Source: Paracyclopina nana
Lineage: Eukaryota; Arthropoda; Copepoda; Cyclopoida; Cyclopettidae
Direction: 5' to 3'
NCBI GenBank assembly: GCA_019096065.1
Contig: JAGUCH010000007.1
Span: 1,944,501 to 2,008,500, forward strand
Length of the DNA: 64,000 bases
Below the pieces are notes generated by a model. That model had not been told where the DNA came from. It worked only from the letters and a program-made list of their open reading frames with translations, and ran no database searches. Position numbers and translations under genes: made by a program. Position 1 is the first letter of the stretch, and the number at the start of each line of letters is the position of its first letter. Positions 46,338 to 59,018 of this stretch are shown here, one piece after another.

Positions 46338-47478
46338 TTAAGCCTTGCACTGCTGTGGGGCAACGTAGCCAACAAAGTAGGGCGAAATGAGGGTAGGATT
46401 GGTGATTGCTGCAGGTCCTCGGAACTGAAAATGAAAATTATTATTAGGCAATAATATTTTTGAATATGCTTGCTCCGTGACTTACAAATGGGCAAAATTC
46501 CGACCTCAGCCCAGTTTTTGCAGCCATAGCTGAGGCTCTTTTCCTCAAATCCTCATATTTCTTGAGGGCGGCCTCAGCTCGATCCTCCAGTTTTTTCAGC
46601 CTGCTGCCCACATCTGCTGAAGTTCCACCTGTGAAGAGGCCATTGGCGATGCCCACGCCAACATTGGCCTTTAAACGAATGAAAAAATGACACAATAACA
46701 AAAAATGCCATGACTTAACTTACAGCTAAGGAAGTGGAGAAAAGGTCTCCTCCAGCCTGCCTCCTTATTTGCGAAAACAGCCTCGAAATCCAGCCAGATT
46801 CCACCCTATGATGCGATAATAAATTTGGCCTTTGCTGCTGCTGAGCCACTTGAAATTTATGAAGGCCATCTATATTGGCAGCCTTGCTTTTGATGCTCGA
46901 AAATATCCTTGAAAGCCAGCTCGGTTCCTTCCTTTTGGAAATCCACGGTGGGCTATTGTGCTTACTTTTGGATCCACCCTTGCTGAGGCTGGAAAACAGC
47001 CTTGATATCCAACTCGCTGCTGCAGCTGGCCTTTGGCCTTTCTCAGCGGCAAACTTGCGTCGCACATTCACAAATAATGTCCGGCTCAAGCCGCCCCAAT
47101 CAACTTTTCTCACTGCAACACTAAAAGTCTTGATGAAATCACTGAGCCTTCCAGAGGCTTGTCTCCTTGAAATGTCAAGGCTGGCACCGCCATTTTGAAC
47201 CACTTTTCGCATCAAGTGTCCCGAATGGCTCTTGAGCAAATCGAGGCCGGCCAACACATTTCGCCGGCCTTTTTGAGCAAATTGAGCAAGGTAGCTTTTG
47301 TAAGGGGCATCAAATTGCCTTGGCAATAATTCCTCTGAAGAAGAAAAAAATGGGGCAAATCAGCCCAGAGCAATCTTCGTAATCGTATTTCACACTTACG
47401 TGCCAATTTTTGGTCTGAGCTCGTTTTCACAGCAAGTTGAAGCAAAAGTGCAATTGCAAGCACAAAACGAAGAATCAT
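46338..47478 (-). CDS. Secreted protein of unknown family, paralogue B, with cationic amphipathic repeats
   Basis: Exons 47478-47400, 47334-46724, 46668-46486 and 46424-46338 join in phase to 319 residues. The signal peptide is MILRFVLAIALLLQLAVKTS. The large second exon contains at least three copies of a W-[IL]-S-R-[LI]-F-S-x-[LI] unit at about residues 135, 166 and 208: SWISRLFSSLSKGG, SWLSRIFSSIKSKA and GWISRLFSQIRRQA. A looser copy, WGGLSRTLFVNVRRK, lies at 106. Each is a short, positively charged amphipathic helix, and basic clusters (SKRK, RRK, KSK) separate them. This resembles precursors that release several host-defence peptides, but that is inference. Exon 3 (183 nt) matches paralogue A in length and phase; the protein ends YVAPQQCKA. 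Confidence 0.7.
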
Positions 47479-48245
47479 GGTGATTTTTTAGGGGGAATCA
47501 GGTCTTTGTTATGCTCATGTTGGTCGGGTATTCTCGGGTAATAATGCCTTGCATTTGACCCTGCAGTTGACTGATCCGCAGGAGAAAGTGGAAGAACAGG
47601 AATTTTGTCCCTATCTCGCGGGTATAATAGAAGTAGCATCCCGAACTGGGTTTCAAGCGCCATTCGCGGTTGGAAGGATCGAAAGCGCACGAAGAACGCT
47701 GAGACGCCTAATAACGCTGCAAATGCACGCAATGGGCAACTTCCAATGAAGGCTACTTAACAATATTAAGTGCGTGTACTTCAATTTAATATCATGGTGC
47801 ATGACAACCAGTTTTACAGAAGAAAAGGGCATTAAACTTTGGGTTGATTAAAACAGTTATTAAATTGAGTAAAAATGTATTTACTATTTAGTGAAAATAA
47901 GGGCACTAGCATAAAATTAGTTATGTTATGTAGGGACCGCGGGGAAGTGTAGAGGGCGCCACTTGCAAGAAATTAGCCCTTAAAATTATGGATTCTATTT
48001 GGAATTTTCTCATGTTAACCAGTTTAGCTTGTGATTTATTAAAAGGTTAGCAAAGCCTTGCTGCATACTTTCAAGTCCCTAAAGTTATTTTTATTATAGA
48101 ATATAAAGAGCTATTTGATTTCAGGATAGAGGGCGCTGCAGCTCTGATTGCCGCGAGCATCTATTTTTAAGGCAATTTTCTCTCAAAATTGGGCACATCT
48201 TTTGTACTTCAATTTTCAAGTCTATCCGTCTTCCTCGGTTTCACG

Positions 48246-48682
48246 TCACGCAAGCTTTTGAATTGCGTTTTGTAAAGGACCTCCTCGATCCTCCCCGAAT
48301 TGTACGCTCAAAGCAATGATTATATATCCTGAAATGTCGCCATACATAAACATACCCTAACATTCCATTGACCTCCCAAAGCAGAAAGTATCCTATAGAC
48401 GGCCAATTTTCTCGATAAGATGGCCATTAAGAAGACGCCAGGGGGGAAAATTAAAAATTTCCCTGCTTTGGAAGCTTTGGTTACCATGATGCAATAAATC
48501 AGAGGATATACGAAAAATTGTTGGATATATGCGGTTCCTTGAATATTGAGCAACTTCCATGATATGCTACTACCATTATAGGGATCAAAGTTCAGTTGAA
48601 TTTCATCCCTTGACAGCTTCCAGCATTGCAGCATATAGATAATCGACCAAATAATCACATTAGGTGTTGGGTTTTTTCCCAT
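48246..48682 (-). pseudogene. Possible chemoreceptor (gustatory receptor-like) C-terminal fragment
   Basis: Two exons, 48682-48373 and 48328-48246, can be joined over a 44-nt intron (donor GGAG|GTCAAT, acceptor TTTCAG). The joined end reads LSRKLAVYRILSALGG then YIIIALSVQFGEDRGG and stops after a short tail. The hydrophobic stretch followed by QF resembles the TYhhhhhQF motif in the last membrane segment of arthropod gustatory receptors, and a conserved late intron is typical of them. Upstream residues include another hydrophobic segment (IQQFFVYPLIYCIMVT). I see no 5' exons, so it may be a fragment or decayed copy. Assignment is tentative. Confidence 0.3.
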
Positions 48683-49147
48683 TCAATTTTAGCAATATAT
48701 GTAGGTTGTGCAATTTCCCCTATGGCCACACATTTGGGGCATAGCGTATACAAAAGCTGCCCCTAGAATGAAGATTGAGTACCTGATTCAGTTCACAAGT
48801 TCTGCAGAAAGTTGAACGAGATATAAAGTCTATGATTTCTCATAATTATTTAACCCCTAAGGGAACTTATCGGGCTATTATGAAAGGGCCTTCACGTGTG
48901 GTAATTTGGGTTGTCAAAGAATCTGTCCTCCTCATCACAAAATGGTTTATCCAAGGCTAAATAACGCCGTAAAAATTGGAAAATGCCCCATGGTGGGTCA
49001 CAAAGGAAAATTTGCTGGTCAAATGAACTGGCAGAAGAAAAATGATGCGCCCTTATCAACAGCCAACATCCCAGTTGGTTTCTCTCTAAGGCATCATCAC
49101 GGTTAAGATGCATAGAAAAAGTGCTATAGTTGCATAATGCTCGCTAG

Positions 49148-49540
49148 ATGGCTCTAATGTTCCTTTTAAACAGAGGTGCCAGACCTTGCGTTACTTTTTT
49201 GACCAAAAATGTATGACAAATGCCAGGAAACTGAATTATTGACACTTTTAGAGCGTGTCTGGCAACACTTTTCATGGCTGTTTTAACAGATCTGCTTTTA
49301 ACCCTTCCATTATGCCACGTGAGCAAAGCATGAACTATAGATATAGTACTAATATATTATGGCTCTGATGCTGCTTTTTAACTGAGGTGCCAGGCTCTAG
49401 GATGCTCTTTTGCTAAAAAATGCACAGTAACTGCCACAAAGCAATAATAATTGACACATTTTGAGCATGTCTGGCAACATTTTTCAAGGTTGCTTGTAGC
49501 GCCTCCATCATGACATGTGAGCAAAACTTGAACCAAACAT
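49148..49540. repeat. Diverged tandem duplication, about 211-bp offset
   Basis: Segments 49148-49345 and 49359-49540 share ordered blocks: ATGGCTCTRATG, GAGGTGCCAG, ATTGACAC, GTCTGGCAACA and GTGAGCAAA. The unit contains no coding signal. Confidence 0.6.
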
Positions 49541-50346
49541 AAAATTAACTAAAGGAAAATACTCTTTAAGTGAATGTGCTCACTATGGTCAAATTCTTGA
49601 AATGCCTCAGCTTTTTTTGAGTGGAACGCGACAGATAAGGCTTTACAAGAAGAGATAAATCAAGTTTTAAAGTTCGAAATGAAACTCTGCATGCTGAGAA
49701 GGATCATTTTGGGCTCTGGCACTTTTGGCTGATATTTCATAATCTTCCAATCTAACTGCGCGCCTCCTAGCTGCTGTTTTTCAAAGTCACACACGTACAC
49801 TCCAATAAAAGAGAATTTTTAAAAGGCCTCTATCAATTGTCCATCAACTGCATCTTATTAATCAAAACTGCCATTGGCAGCTAAATTTGCTCCTCATTTT
49901 TAAGCCAAGGCTGAGTAAAGGCCATAAAACAATGTTGTATACCATATGTATAGCATTCCTGCCAATTTACTCTTATACATGGTCACTTTGCCATTTGCTG
50001 TGAAATTTTGGAGGTCGAAAATCGCCTTATTTTCCTGAAAACTGGAAATGTGTCCACTCCACCTGAAATAATCAGCATAATGGTCTCAAAATGAACGGGA
50101 CATCTTTGGACACACTCTGTCAAGAGTCCCAATCTGAGATAAATGAAGCTCATATGTACCCAAAAAAAAGGAGATGAAACGACCGAAGCTCCATCTAGTG
50201 GCAAAAGTGCATACTTTCTCGTCTGCACATCTGCATATGTATATACCTAAATATACAGAGGAAAAGCTTTTTTTACAACTTATTTTTGTAACAAAACATC
50301 TGGTGTGCACTTTATAAAGTGATGATGTAGCTGAATTTGTGGCAAA

Positions 50347-51991
50347 ATGGTCTTGAGGAAAGCGTGCAGCCTTTTTTCACACAAACTTTGCACAGGGAAA
50401 TGCCTCTATGAGCTCCTCTACTTTGTGCCTCTGGTCGTGATTGCTTATACTCTCGTGGATTTGCGAAGGCATGTGTTGCAAAACGAGTTAGAGCACAAAT
50501 ATGAGCCCCGAGCAGTCCTCTTGAACACTGGCCACCCTGAAAAGACGAATGAAAAGCAATATTTCCAGGAAGCCAAAATCATTCCTGCCCTCGACGAATA
50601 TCCACCAGAATTTCATAAAGCCATCAAGGATGCCTACAACGTCAGCTACCAACAATTGGCCACAATAAGGTACTCCTCTTAATTAAATAGAAAAAAATAT
50701 TGCCTTCTCCGGATTGGTTTAGAAATAAAAATACGAGAATGCCACTGACACCAGGGAAAATGCACGTGAGGCTCGTTTTGGTATCCACGTGGAGGAGTGG
50801 ATCTTCTTTTGCCACCGAATTGCTCGTTTCCCATCCTGGAGCTTACTACCAGGCTGAGCCCTTGCACATTTTTGGCATCAAACGCGTGTACTCCGATGAC
50901 GATCCTCTCAAATCCGATGCTTACGAGATTGTCAAGAATATTCTCAAGTGCAATAATGCTCCGTTTAAAGGTATTTTTATATTTTCAACTGTGCATCAGA
51001 GGATAGTCTTTTATTAGCCTCAACTTCCAACAAAACTTCTCTTTTAAAAGGAGATTTTTACAGCTGTATTTTTTCCAGAACGAGTGCCAAAAGAGAAGTG
51101 GCCCAACATATACTGGTTCCAACATGAGCAGAATCATTTGTATCACCAGCAATGCGCAAACAGAAAGTTTTTGCAGCAGAAGCAATTTTGTGGCAGCCCA
51201 AGCTACCTCGATGGCATATGCAGGGCTATTCCAATCCAAGTCACCAAATTGGACCGAATCAACTTGAAATTCATGTCACCCCTTCTATTTGAGGAGGAAA
51301 TTGGGGAGACGACCAAAATTCTGTACTTAGTCAGAGACCCTCGAGGGGTGATCAGCTCTAGGAAAGAGTTTCCCTGGTGCGTTAATGAGGTCAATTGCAT
51401 CAATGCAAAATATCTGTGCCAGGACATGGTGCAAGATTACAACGAGGCAAAGAGCCTCTCCAAGAAAGAACCCACCAAATTCAGGTAAAAATACGTTTAT
51501 ATTTTTTTCAATAAAATAAATACCAGAAGTAGAAAAAAGTTTTAATTGCTATTTGTGGCATTTCAAAGAAGATTTTGAGGATAATTGGAAGGGCAAGTCT
51601 GGCAACCACTAACCCACTCTCAACCAGCGCCATCTAGCGGCCAGTTTTAAAAATGAATTTTTTCAGGGCTGTTAGATATGAAGATTTTGTGACGAGTATG
51701 TTTGACGAATCTGAGAAACTTTTCGATTTCATGGGGCTGGATATGCAGGACATCACTCGTGAGTTCATAGCAAAGGCCACGCACCCTGACACAAATGAGG
51801 AGCTGCCACACAACGTGCACATTCGAGATCCTAACCAGGTGATCGCAAAGTGGAAAACGAAGCTGTCAATGCAAGAAATCAACAAAATCCAAAAGGACTG
51901 CCAACAAGCAATGAAACTATGGGGATATCTACCCATCAAGAATACAAATTCTCCCGCAGAAACCTACACACCATCTTTTTCTTTTCCATGA
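50347..51991 (+). CDS. Carbohydrate sulfotransferase, type II membrane (copy 1)
   Basis: Exons 50347-50669, 50723-50970, 51079-51484 and 51667-51991 give 433 residues. A short cytoplasmic tail precedes a membrane anchor (LLYFVPLVVIAYTLVDL), the layout of Golgi sulfotransferases. The 5'-phosphosulfate-binding loop is LVSTWRSGSSF and the 3'-phosphate motif is YLVRDPRGVISSR, both diagnostic of PAPS-dependent enzymes of the CHST1/3/4/6/7 type. It should transfer sulfate to GlcNAc, Gal or GalNAc units of glycoproteins or proteoglycans in the Golgi; the exact acceptor cannot be told. A tandem copy lies 143 bp downstream with the same intron positions. Confidence 0.88.
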
Positions 51992-52134
51992 TTTCTTTTA
52001 ATAGGAAATGAATCACATCTGTACGTCATGTCATGATTTGTGTAAATATATGTAGCCATGTTGAAAAATACACTTTTCACACATGTGAGGAAAAAGCATG
52101 ACGATACTAAGTTATTTCTTTTGAACATGAAATA

Positions 52135-54153
52135 ATGCTACGAAGACGTGGTCGAATTCACTGTTTCTGCGCGAGGCTAGCAGTGGAAAACACGTGGCTA
52201 TTTTTTTCCGCATTAATTCTGTGCCTGACTGTGGTTGACCTCTATTTTCACGAGGTGGAGAACAGCAGCCAAGAAGCGTTTCCCATGGATTCAGGTCAAG
52301 CTACGACTGTCGAGCTTCCGCCCTTGAGCAGTGTTCTGATGGAGTCCCCTATTTTACCTCAATTCAACTCCTACCCAGAAGAAATGCGTGAAATTCTGAC
52401 CCAAGTCTACAACACGAGCTTCAAGGAAGTGGCCAAGGCAAAGTAAGTTTTTCTAGTATATCTAGATCATCTGTTACTTCAAAAATAGTAATAGCTATAT
52501 AGTGTAGTTATAAATTGAAATTATGCTCTATTTGTATTATTAAAAAAGGATCTAGTGTTTCAAAATATATTTTAAGTGGGCTACTTTAACATATTAGAGT
52601 TGGCATCGGAAAAAGTCCGCTGATACCAGGGAAGAATCATGTGCGACTCATATTGGTGTCAACATGGAGGAGTGGATCCTCCTTTTTGTCCGAACTCCTC
52701 GCTTCGCACCCAGGAGCATTTCTGCAAACTGAACCCTTGAATGTATTGGGTGTGAGAAGAATTTTCTCAGAATATGACTGGAAGGCCCAGGATGCGCTCA
52801 AAATTGTGGCCAACATAATCAAGTGCAACAACTCAGCCTTAAAAGGTGCTGAAAAACGAACTAACCCACCTCTAAGGAATACCGACCTACATTCTTTTAG
52901 AGCATGTGAAGCCATCTGAGTGGCCGCATATCTATTGGTTCCATCACGAGCAAAATAAGCTATTCCATACACTGTGCTCCTCCAGGAAATTGCTCCAGCA
53001 GAACAAGATAATTTGTGGAGATTTAACCTATTTGGATGGGGTGTGCAATGCCCTACCCATTCAAATAGCTAAATTAGTGAGAGTCAATTTGAAAGTCATC
53101 TCTGCCATTTTGGGCGATGAGTCAGTCAAAGAAAACCTGAAATTACTGCTTTTGGCCCGTGATCCGAGGGCAGTGATCAACTCGAGGAAAAAGTTTCCTT
53201 GGTGCATCACAACACCGGACTGCATCGAGGCGAAAAATCTCTGCAAAGATATGGTGACGGATTACAACGAAGCCAAACGGCTGATTGACCAGGAGCCAAA
53301 TCATTTTAGGTAAAAGGGCTTACAAGTTCTCACAACAAAGGGTGGACATAACTTACACTAAAGCGCTAATCATTACACGGGGATTTGATGTGAAAGTTGG
53401 CAGGTTGTTATAAACCGCGGCAAGTCATTAATTTCATAATAATGGCTATAGATGCTCACAAAGCCCAAATGTTGGATACAATGCAAATTTGCTCTCAGAA
53501 TTTTATCACTGTGATTCTAGTCATATAGCATTTTCCATTTGAATGCTTGAAAAATAGGTTTCTAAAAGGCAATATCTAGATTTCCATCAAAAGAGCCCAA
53601 GGGCAATTCACATCAATAATTTGCCTCCCCGGTTAAAAGTAAATTTTTAGCTAACACTGCCAAGATGGAAAATCTTCTATACGACGCAGATTGATTGATA
53701 TTGCACTCAAGAAATCATCAATCTGGATTGATGGATCCCCAAATACTCATTCGTCAACCAAGAACGTTAAAAAATAGCTCAAATAATAAACTGAGGATTA
53801 CTTACAGAGTTGTGAGGTACGAGGATTTGGTCAGGCACATTTGGAAACATTCACGAGAGATCTTCGAGTTTATGGGGCTGGAACTCCAACAGAGCACTCA
53901 CGATTTCATCTACCAGGCTCTTCATCCAGACCTTGAAATTGAGGAAGGCTCAATGAAGAGATCAAAGCCATCTTCAGCAATGTCACGTTGGATGGACGAA
54001 ATGGACTATACTGAAATTGCCAACATTCAAAGGGACTGCAAAGAGGCCATGCAATTATGGGGCTACGCATTCGTAAAAAGTCCCAAAGAACTCTCAAATA
54101 TCGACCCCGTGGGCAAGTATGCATTAGAGAGACTCTTACTAGAGGCTGTGTAA
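52135..54153 (+). CDS. Carbohydrate sulfotransferase, type II membrane (copy 2)
   Basis: Exons 52135-52442, 52598-52845, 52901-53309 and 53808-54153 give 436 residues. The anchor is WLFFSALILCLTVVDLYF. PAPS-binding motifs are LVSTWRSGSSF and LLARDPRAVINSR. Exon 2 is 248 nt in both copies and all intron phases match, confirming tandem duplication. The divergent stem regions (residues about 40-105) suggest differing acceptor or localisation. Intron 3 (53310-53807) is longer than the others and holds no exon I can support. The AATAAA hexamer is at 54203-54208, between this gene and the convergent SKP2 gene. Confidence 0.88.
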
Positions 54154-54223
54154 AGTAGAACGGCTCTAGTAGATATATTTGATATTCACACAGCAGCATG
54201 AGAATAAATAATTCCTTTTCGGT

Positions 54224-55733
54224 TTAAATGAGCTCTTGTGGCTTTGATTGAGTGGGAAAAGTGATATCCCACAGCATGTTTCTCTTATTTTGCACGAACG
54301 GTCGTGCTATGTAACAAAATGGAACTTTGTTGATGCTAACATGGGGGAGACTGCTCCGAATTGTTTTCTCCAGGTTGCTAGAGACCCTCCCGAATAAGCC
54401 ATAAATGTTGAGCACTTCCAAATGTGGCATATTGTCCCTGCTGAGCTCGCAATACTTGATGGGAGGGATGTAAAAGTTCCGAGAAAGTGAGAGTGTCGTC
54501 AGAGATCCTGATAAATGTTGCGTTATTGCATCGATGGTGGCCCCCGTGAGCATCACGGAGTCACTAATATCCAAGCTGACCAACTTATTGCACCGAGTCA
54601 CCAAGGCTCCCACACACTTGTCTGTCATGGTTCGTCGACCCCCGGCTACATTGAGCTTCACCACTTGAGGAGTCAGATTCTCGCACAGAAACTGCATGGA
54701 TTCCCTAAAAAATGGATATGGCAATTGAGAAAACCCATGATTTAGCTTGTTATTCAAGTGATTCTTACTGAGATAGGTTTGTCCAGCCAAAATTGACGCG
54801 TGTCAAGCTTTGGCAATTCATGACAATCTCTTGGAGTCCCTCCAAAGTGATTCCCTCACAATGGCTAGCGTTCAAGACGTTCATGGTATCACCATTTCGG
54901 GCAATGTGCTTGCATATGTTGTCGTTCAGCTCAAGCTTCTCGAGTGACAGCTTCTCCAGACTGCGACAGCAAGCCAAAATAGCTTCGAGATCAGTGATTG
55001 CCAGCGTTGCCATGGTCAAGTCCAAGTACTTCAACTTGCTTGGACGAATCTTCAACGTGGGAGGAGTACTTAGTCGTTGTACTATAACCGGAGATCGCAT
55101 TTGAGCATTGCAGAGGCTCAAATAGGTGACACCTCTCCTGAGGAGCAGACCAATTCCACCCGGAGGAATGTGGTGCTTGTCAAACAGGTTCACCTTCTTC
55201 CATAAGCTGTCATCACAGCCAATCCTGTAAAAACGGCGGCAAACAGACATGCATTGCACTAGCTCTTGGCGGGTCAAATAGCTAAAAATCTTGAGCACAA
55301 TTTCATCAGAGATTCGATCGGCAAAGTAGTCGAAAGAGGTGTCGATCTTGGAGCAAGACTTGGTTGACTCTTGGCTGCATTTCCTTATGGACGAGAAGCT
55401 GTCGGTCAACAGGTTTGGAGTAGGAACTACGCTACGTCCAGAGTTGGGCGCTATCAGCGACGTTCTCTTGGACTTTTTACTTGACGGCTCTCCAGAATCT
55501 GGAAACATACTTAACAACTAAAAGCTCGTAGTTATGCTGTGAGTCTTACTTGATCCAATCAGTTTAAGTTCAATGTTGGCCAAGTTGGCTCTCGAGAGCT
55601 CGTTTTCTTGCTCAAGTCTTCTGACATGACCGAGACCGAGACCATAGTTGAAAACGTTCGGGCCGTCATCGTCGTCCGAAAACTCTTCCTCGAACTCTTC
55701 GCAGGTGTCAGAGTCTTCTTTATTCAGCGACAT
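54224..55733 (-). CDS. Skp2: SKP2-like F-box and leucine-rich-repeat protein
   Basis: SKP2 is the substrate receptor of an SCF ubiquitin ligase that controls S-phase entry through CDK inhibitors. Exons 55733-55550, 55498-54769 and 54704-54224 give 464 residues. An acidic N-terminus (EEFEEEFSDDDDGPN) is followed by a basic patch (KKSKRTS). The F-box is centred on ISDEIVLKIFSYLTRQELVQ and continues CMSVCRRFYRIGCDDSLWK. About eight LRRs follow (KLKYLDLTMATLA, LEKLSLEKLELND, LVSLDISDSVMLTG, LTTLSLSRNFYIP). It ends in a C-terminal tail, as in vertebrate SKP2. The downstream neighbour converges with only a short shared 3' spacer. Confidence 0.88.
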
Positions 55734-56574
55734 TCTATCAATGTCTTAAAAAAGAGGGGCTTTCGAGCGCCTGCTCAAAAAACCGCCCAGATCAATTCCG
55801 CGCCTATAATCCAAAGTTCCAAACAGACAACTCAGCGGGCTTATGAATGCTAATTCTGTATAATGGTTTAACTATCGCTTAGTTTTCTCATTTTCAATAA
55901 AAAAAAAGTAAAACCATCATTCAATAATATTGATTTGTTTACATTTTGTTTCGGTTTTCAAATAAATATATTTGTTCGGGAATATTTTAGTTGCATTTCA
56001 TTTTTCGCCAAACCGCATGGGCCCAAGCAAATAATCAGCTGTTGGTCATTTTCCATAGCAGTTGTACATTTTCAGAAAGGCAGAAACAAGTTCATAGAAG
56101 CAGCTTTGCATGACAACATAGCTGGCAAAGCATGGCAAAGACCTCGGTGACTCTCACCTCGCAATTTGTGGCCTCAATTCGGGCTTTATTTGCTGCAATC
56201 TCGTGACGAAAAAGTCATTGTTGTTCAACTTGATAGGTAAGACTTTGAAACAAAAATTCCATTTTCTCGTCAACGAGCCATGATCATTAGGTTTTTCTTG
56301 TGATAAGCAAGTTATTTTTCATTTTTCTACTTCCGAATTTCATTGATACACAAACATTTTTAAAGGCAGATTTACTTGCGCTCAGATATTTTAATTTTAT
56401 TGTAGAGCTCTGTCAGCTGTACATCAAGCCTCTACACCTTTATAAGGATGTCGTTATCACTGAGTAAACAATGACTCAAATCATGAAGTGAGAGTGAAAA
56501 CACTTAACTAAAAAGTGCTGAAAAAAGCCTGGCCTGCTAATATGGGAAACAGGTGGATTCGTTTATGAGGCAAT
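55734..56574. other. Divergent promoter of SKP2 and RSPRY1
   Basis: No coding exon is supported here. The region lies between two divergent start codons and probably holds both promoters and the RSPRY1 5' UTR. Confidence 0.5.
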
Positions 56575-58716
<2,142 letters not shown>

Positions 58717-59018
58717 TATGAAGTTGAATATTTGCTTATATTCAGTGTGCAATGCCAACTAAATGATTTATAATAGCTATTTAATCTTTTCTTCAATAAA
58801 AAACGTCAAATTTCGACTGTCAATGCAAATGTGACTGAACCAGAAAACTTGCCTCAGTTCCACGGGGATAATTTAAAAAACAAGCAACTCTTATTGAAAG
58901 TGAATTGATACTTGCTTTATTATGTTCAACATACCAAAAAAGAGGTTTGGGTAATGTACAATATGCAGAAGGCCAAATGCCAAATGTTAAGATGCGTCCT
59001 TTAAAAAAACATCTTTTT

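Larger units (their letters stand above)
47479..50346. other. Spacer with chemoreceptor-like fragment and local duplication
   Basis: Apart from the minus-strand fragment 48246-48682 and the duplicated segment 49148-49540 (separate entries), nothing coding is supported. CTCF-like AGAGGGCGC words occur at 47951 and 48128, and a CCATCTAGTGGC word at 50191. Confidence 0.5.

Noticed and set aside
963..48136. AGAGGGCGC words as CTCF sites (964, 1021, 47951, 48128)
   Set aside because: A degenerate 9-mer of this kind is expected about this often by chance on both strands of 64 kb; only the longer shared 13-mer is reported.
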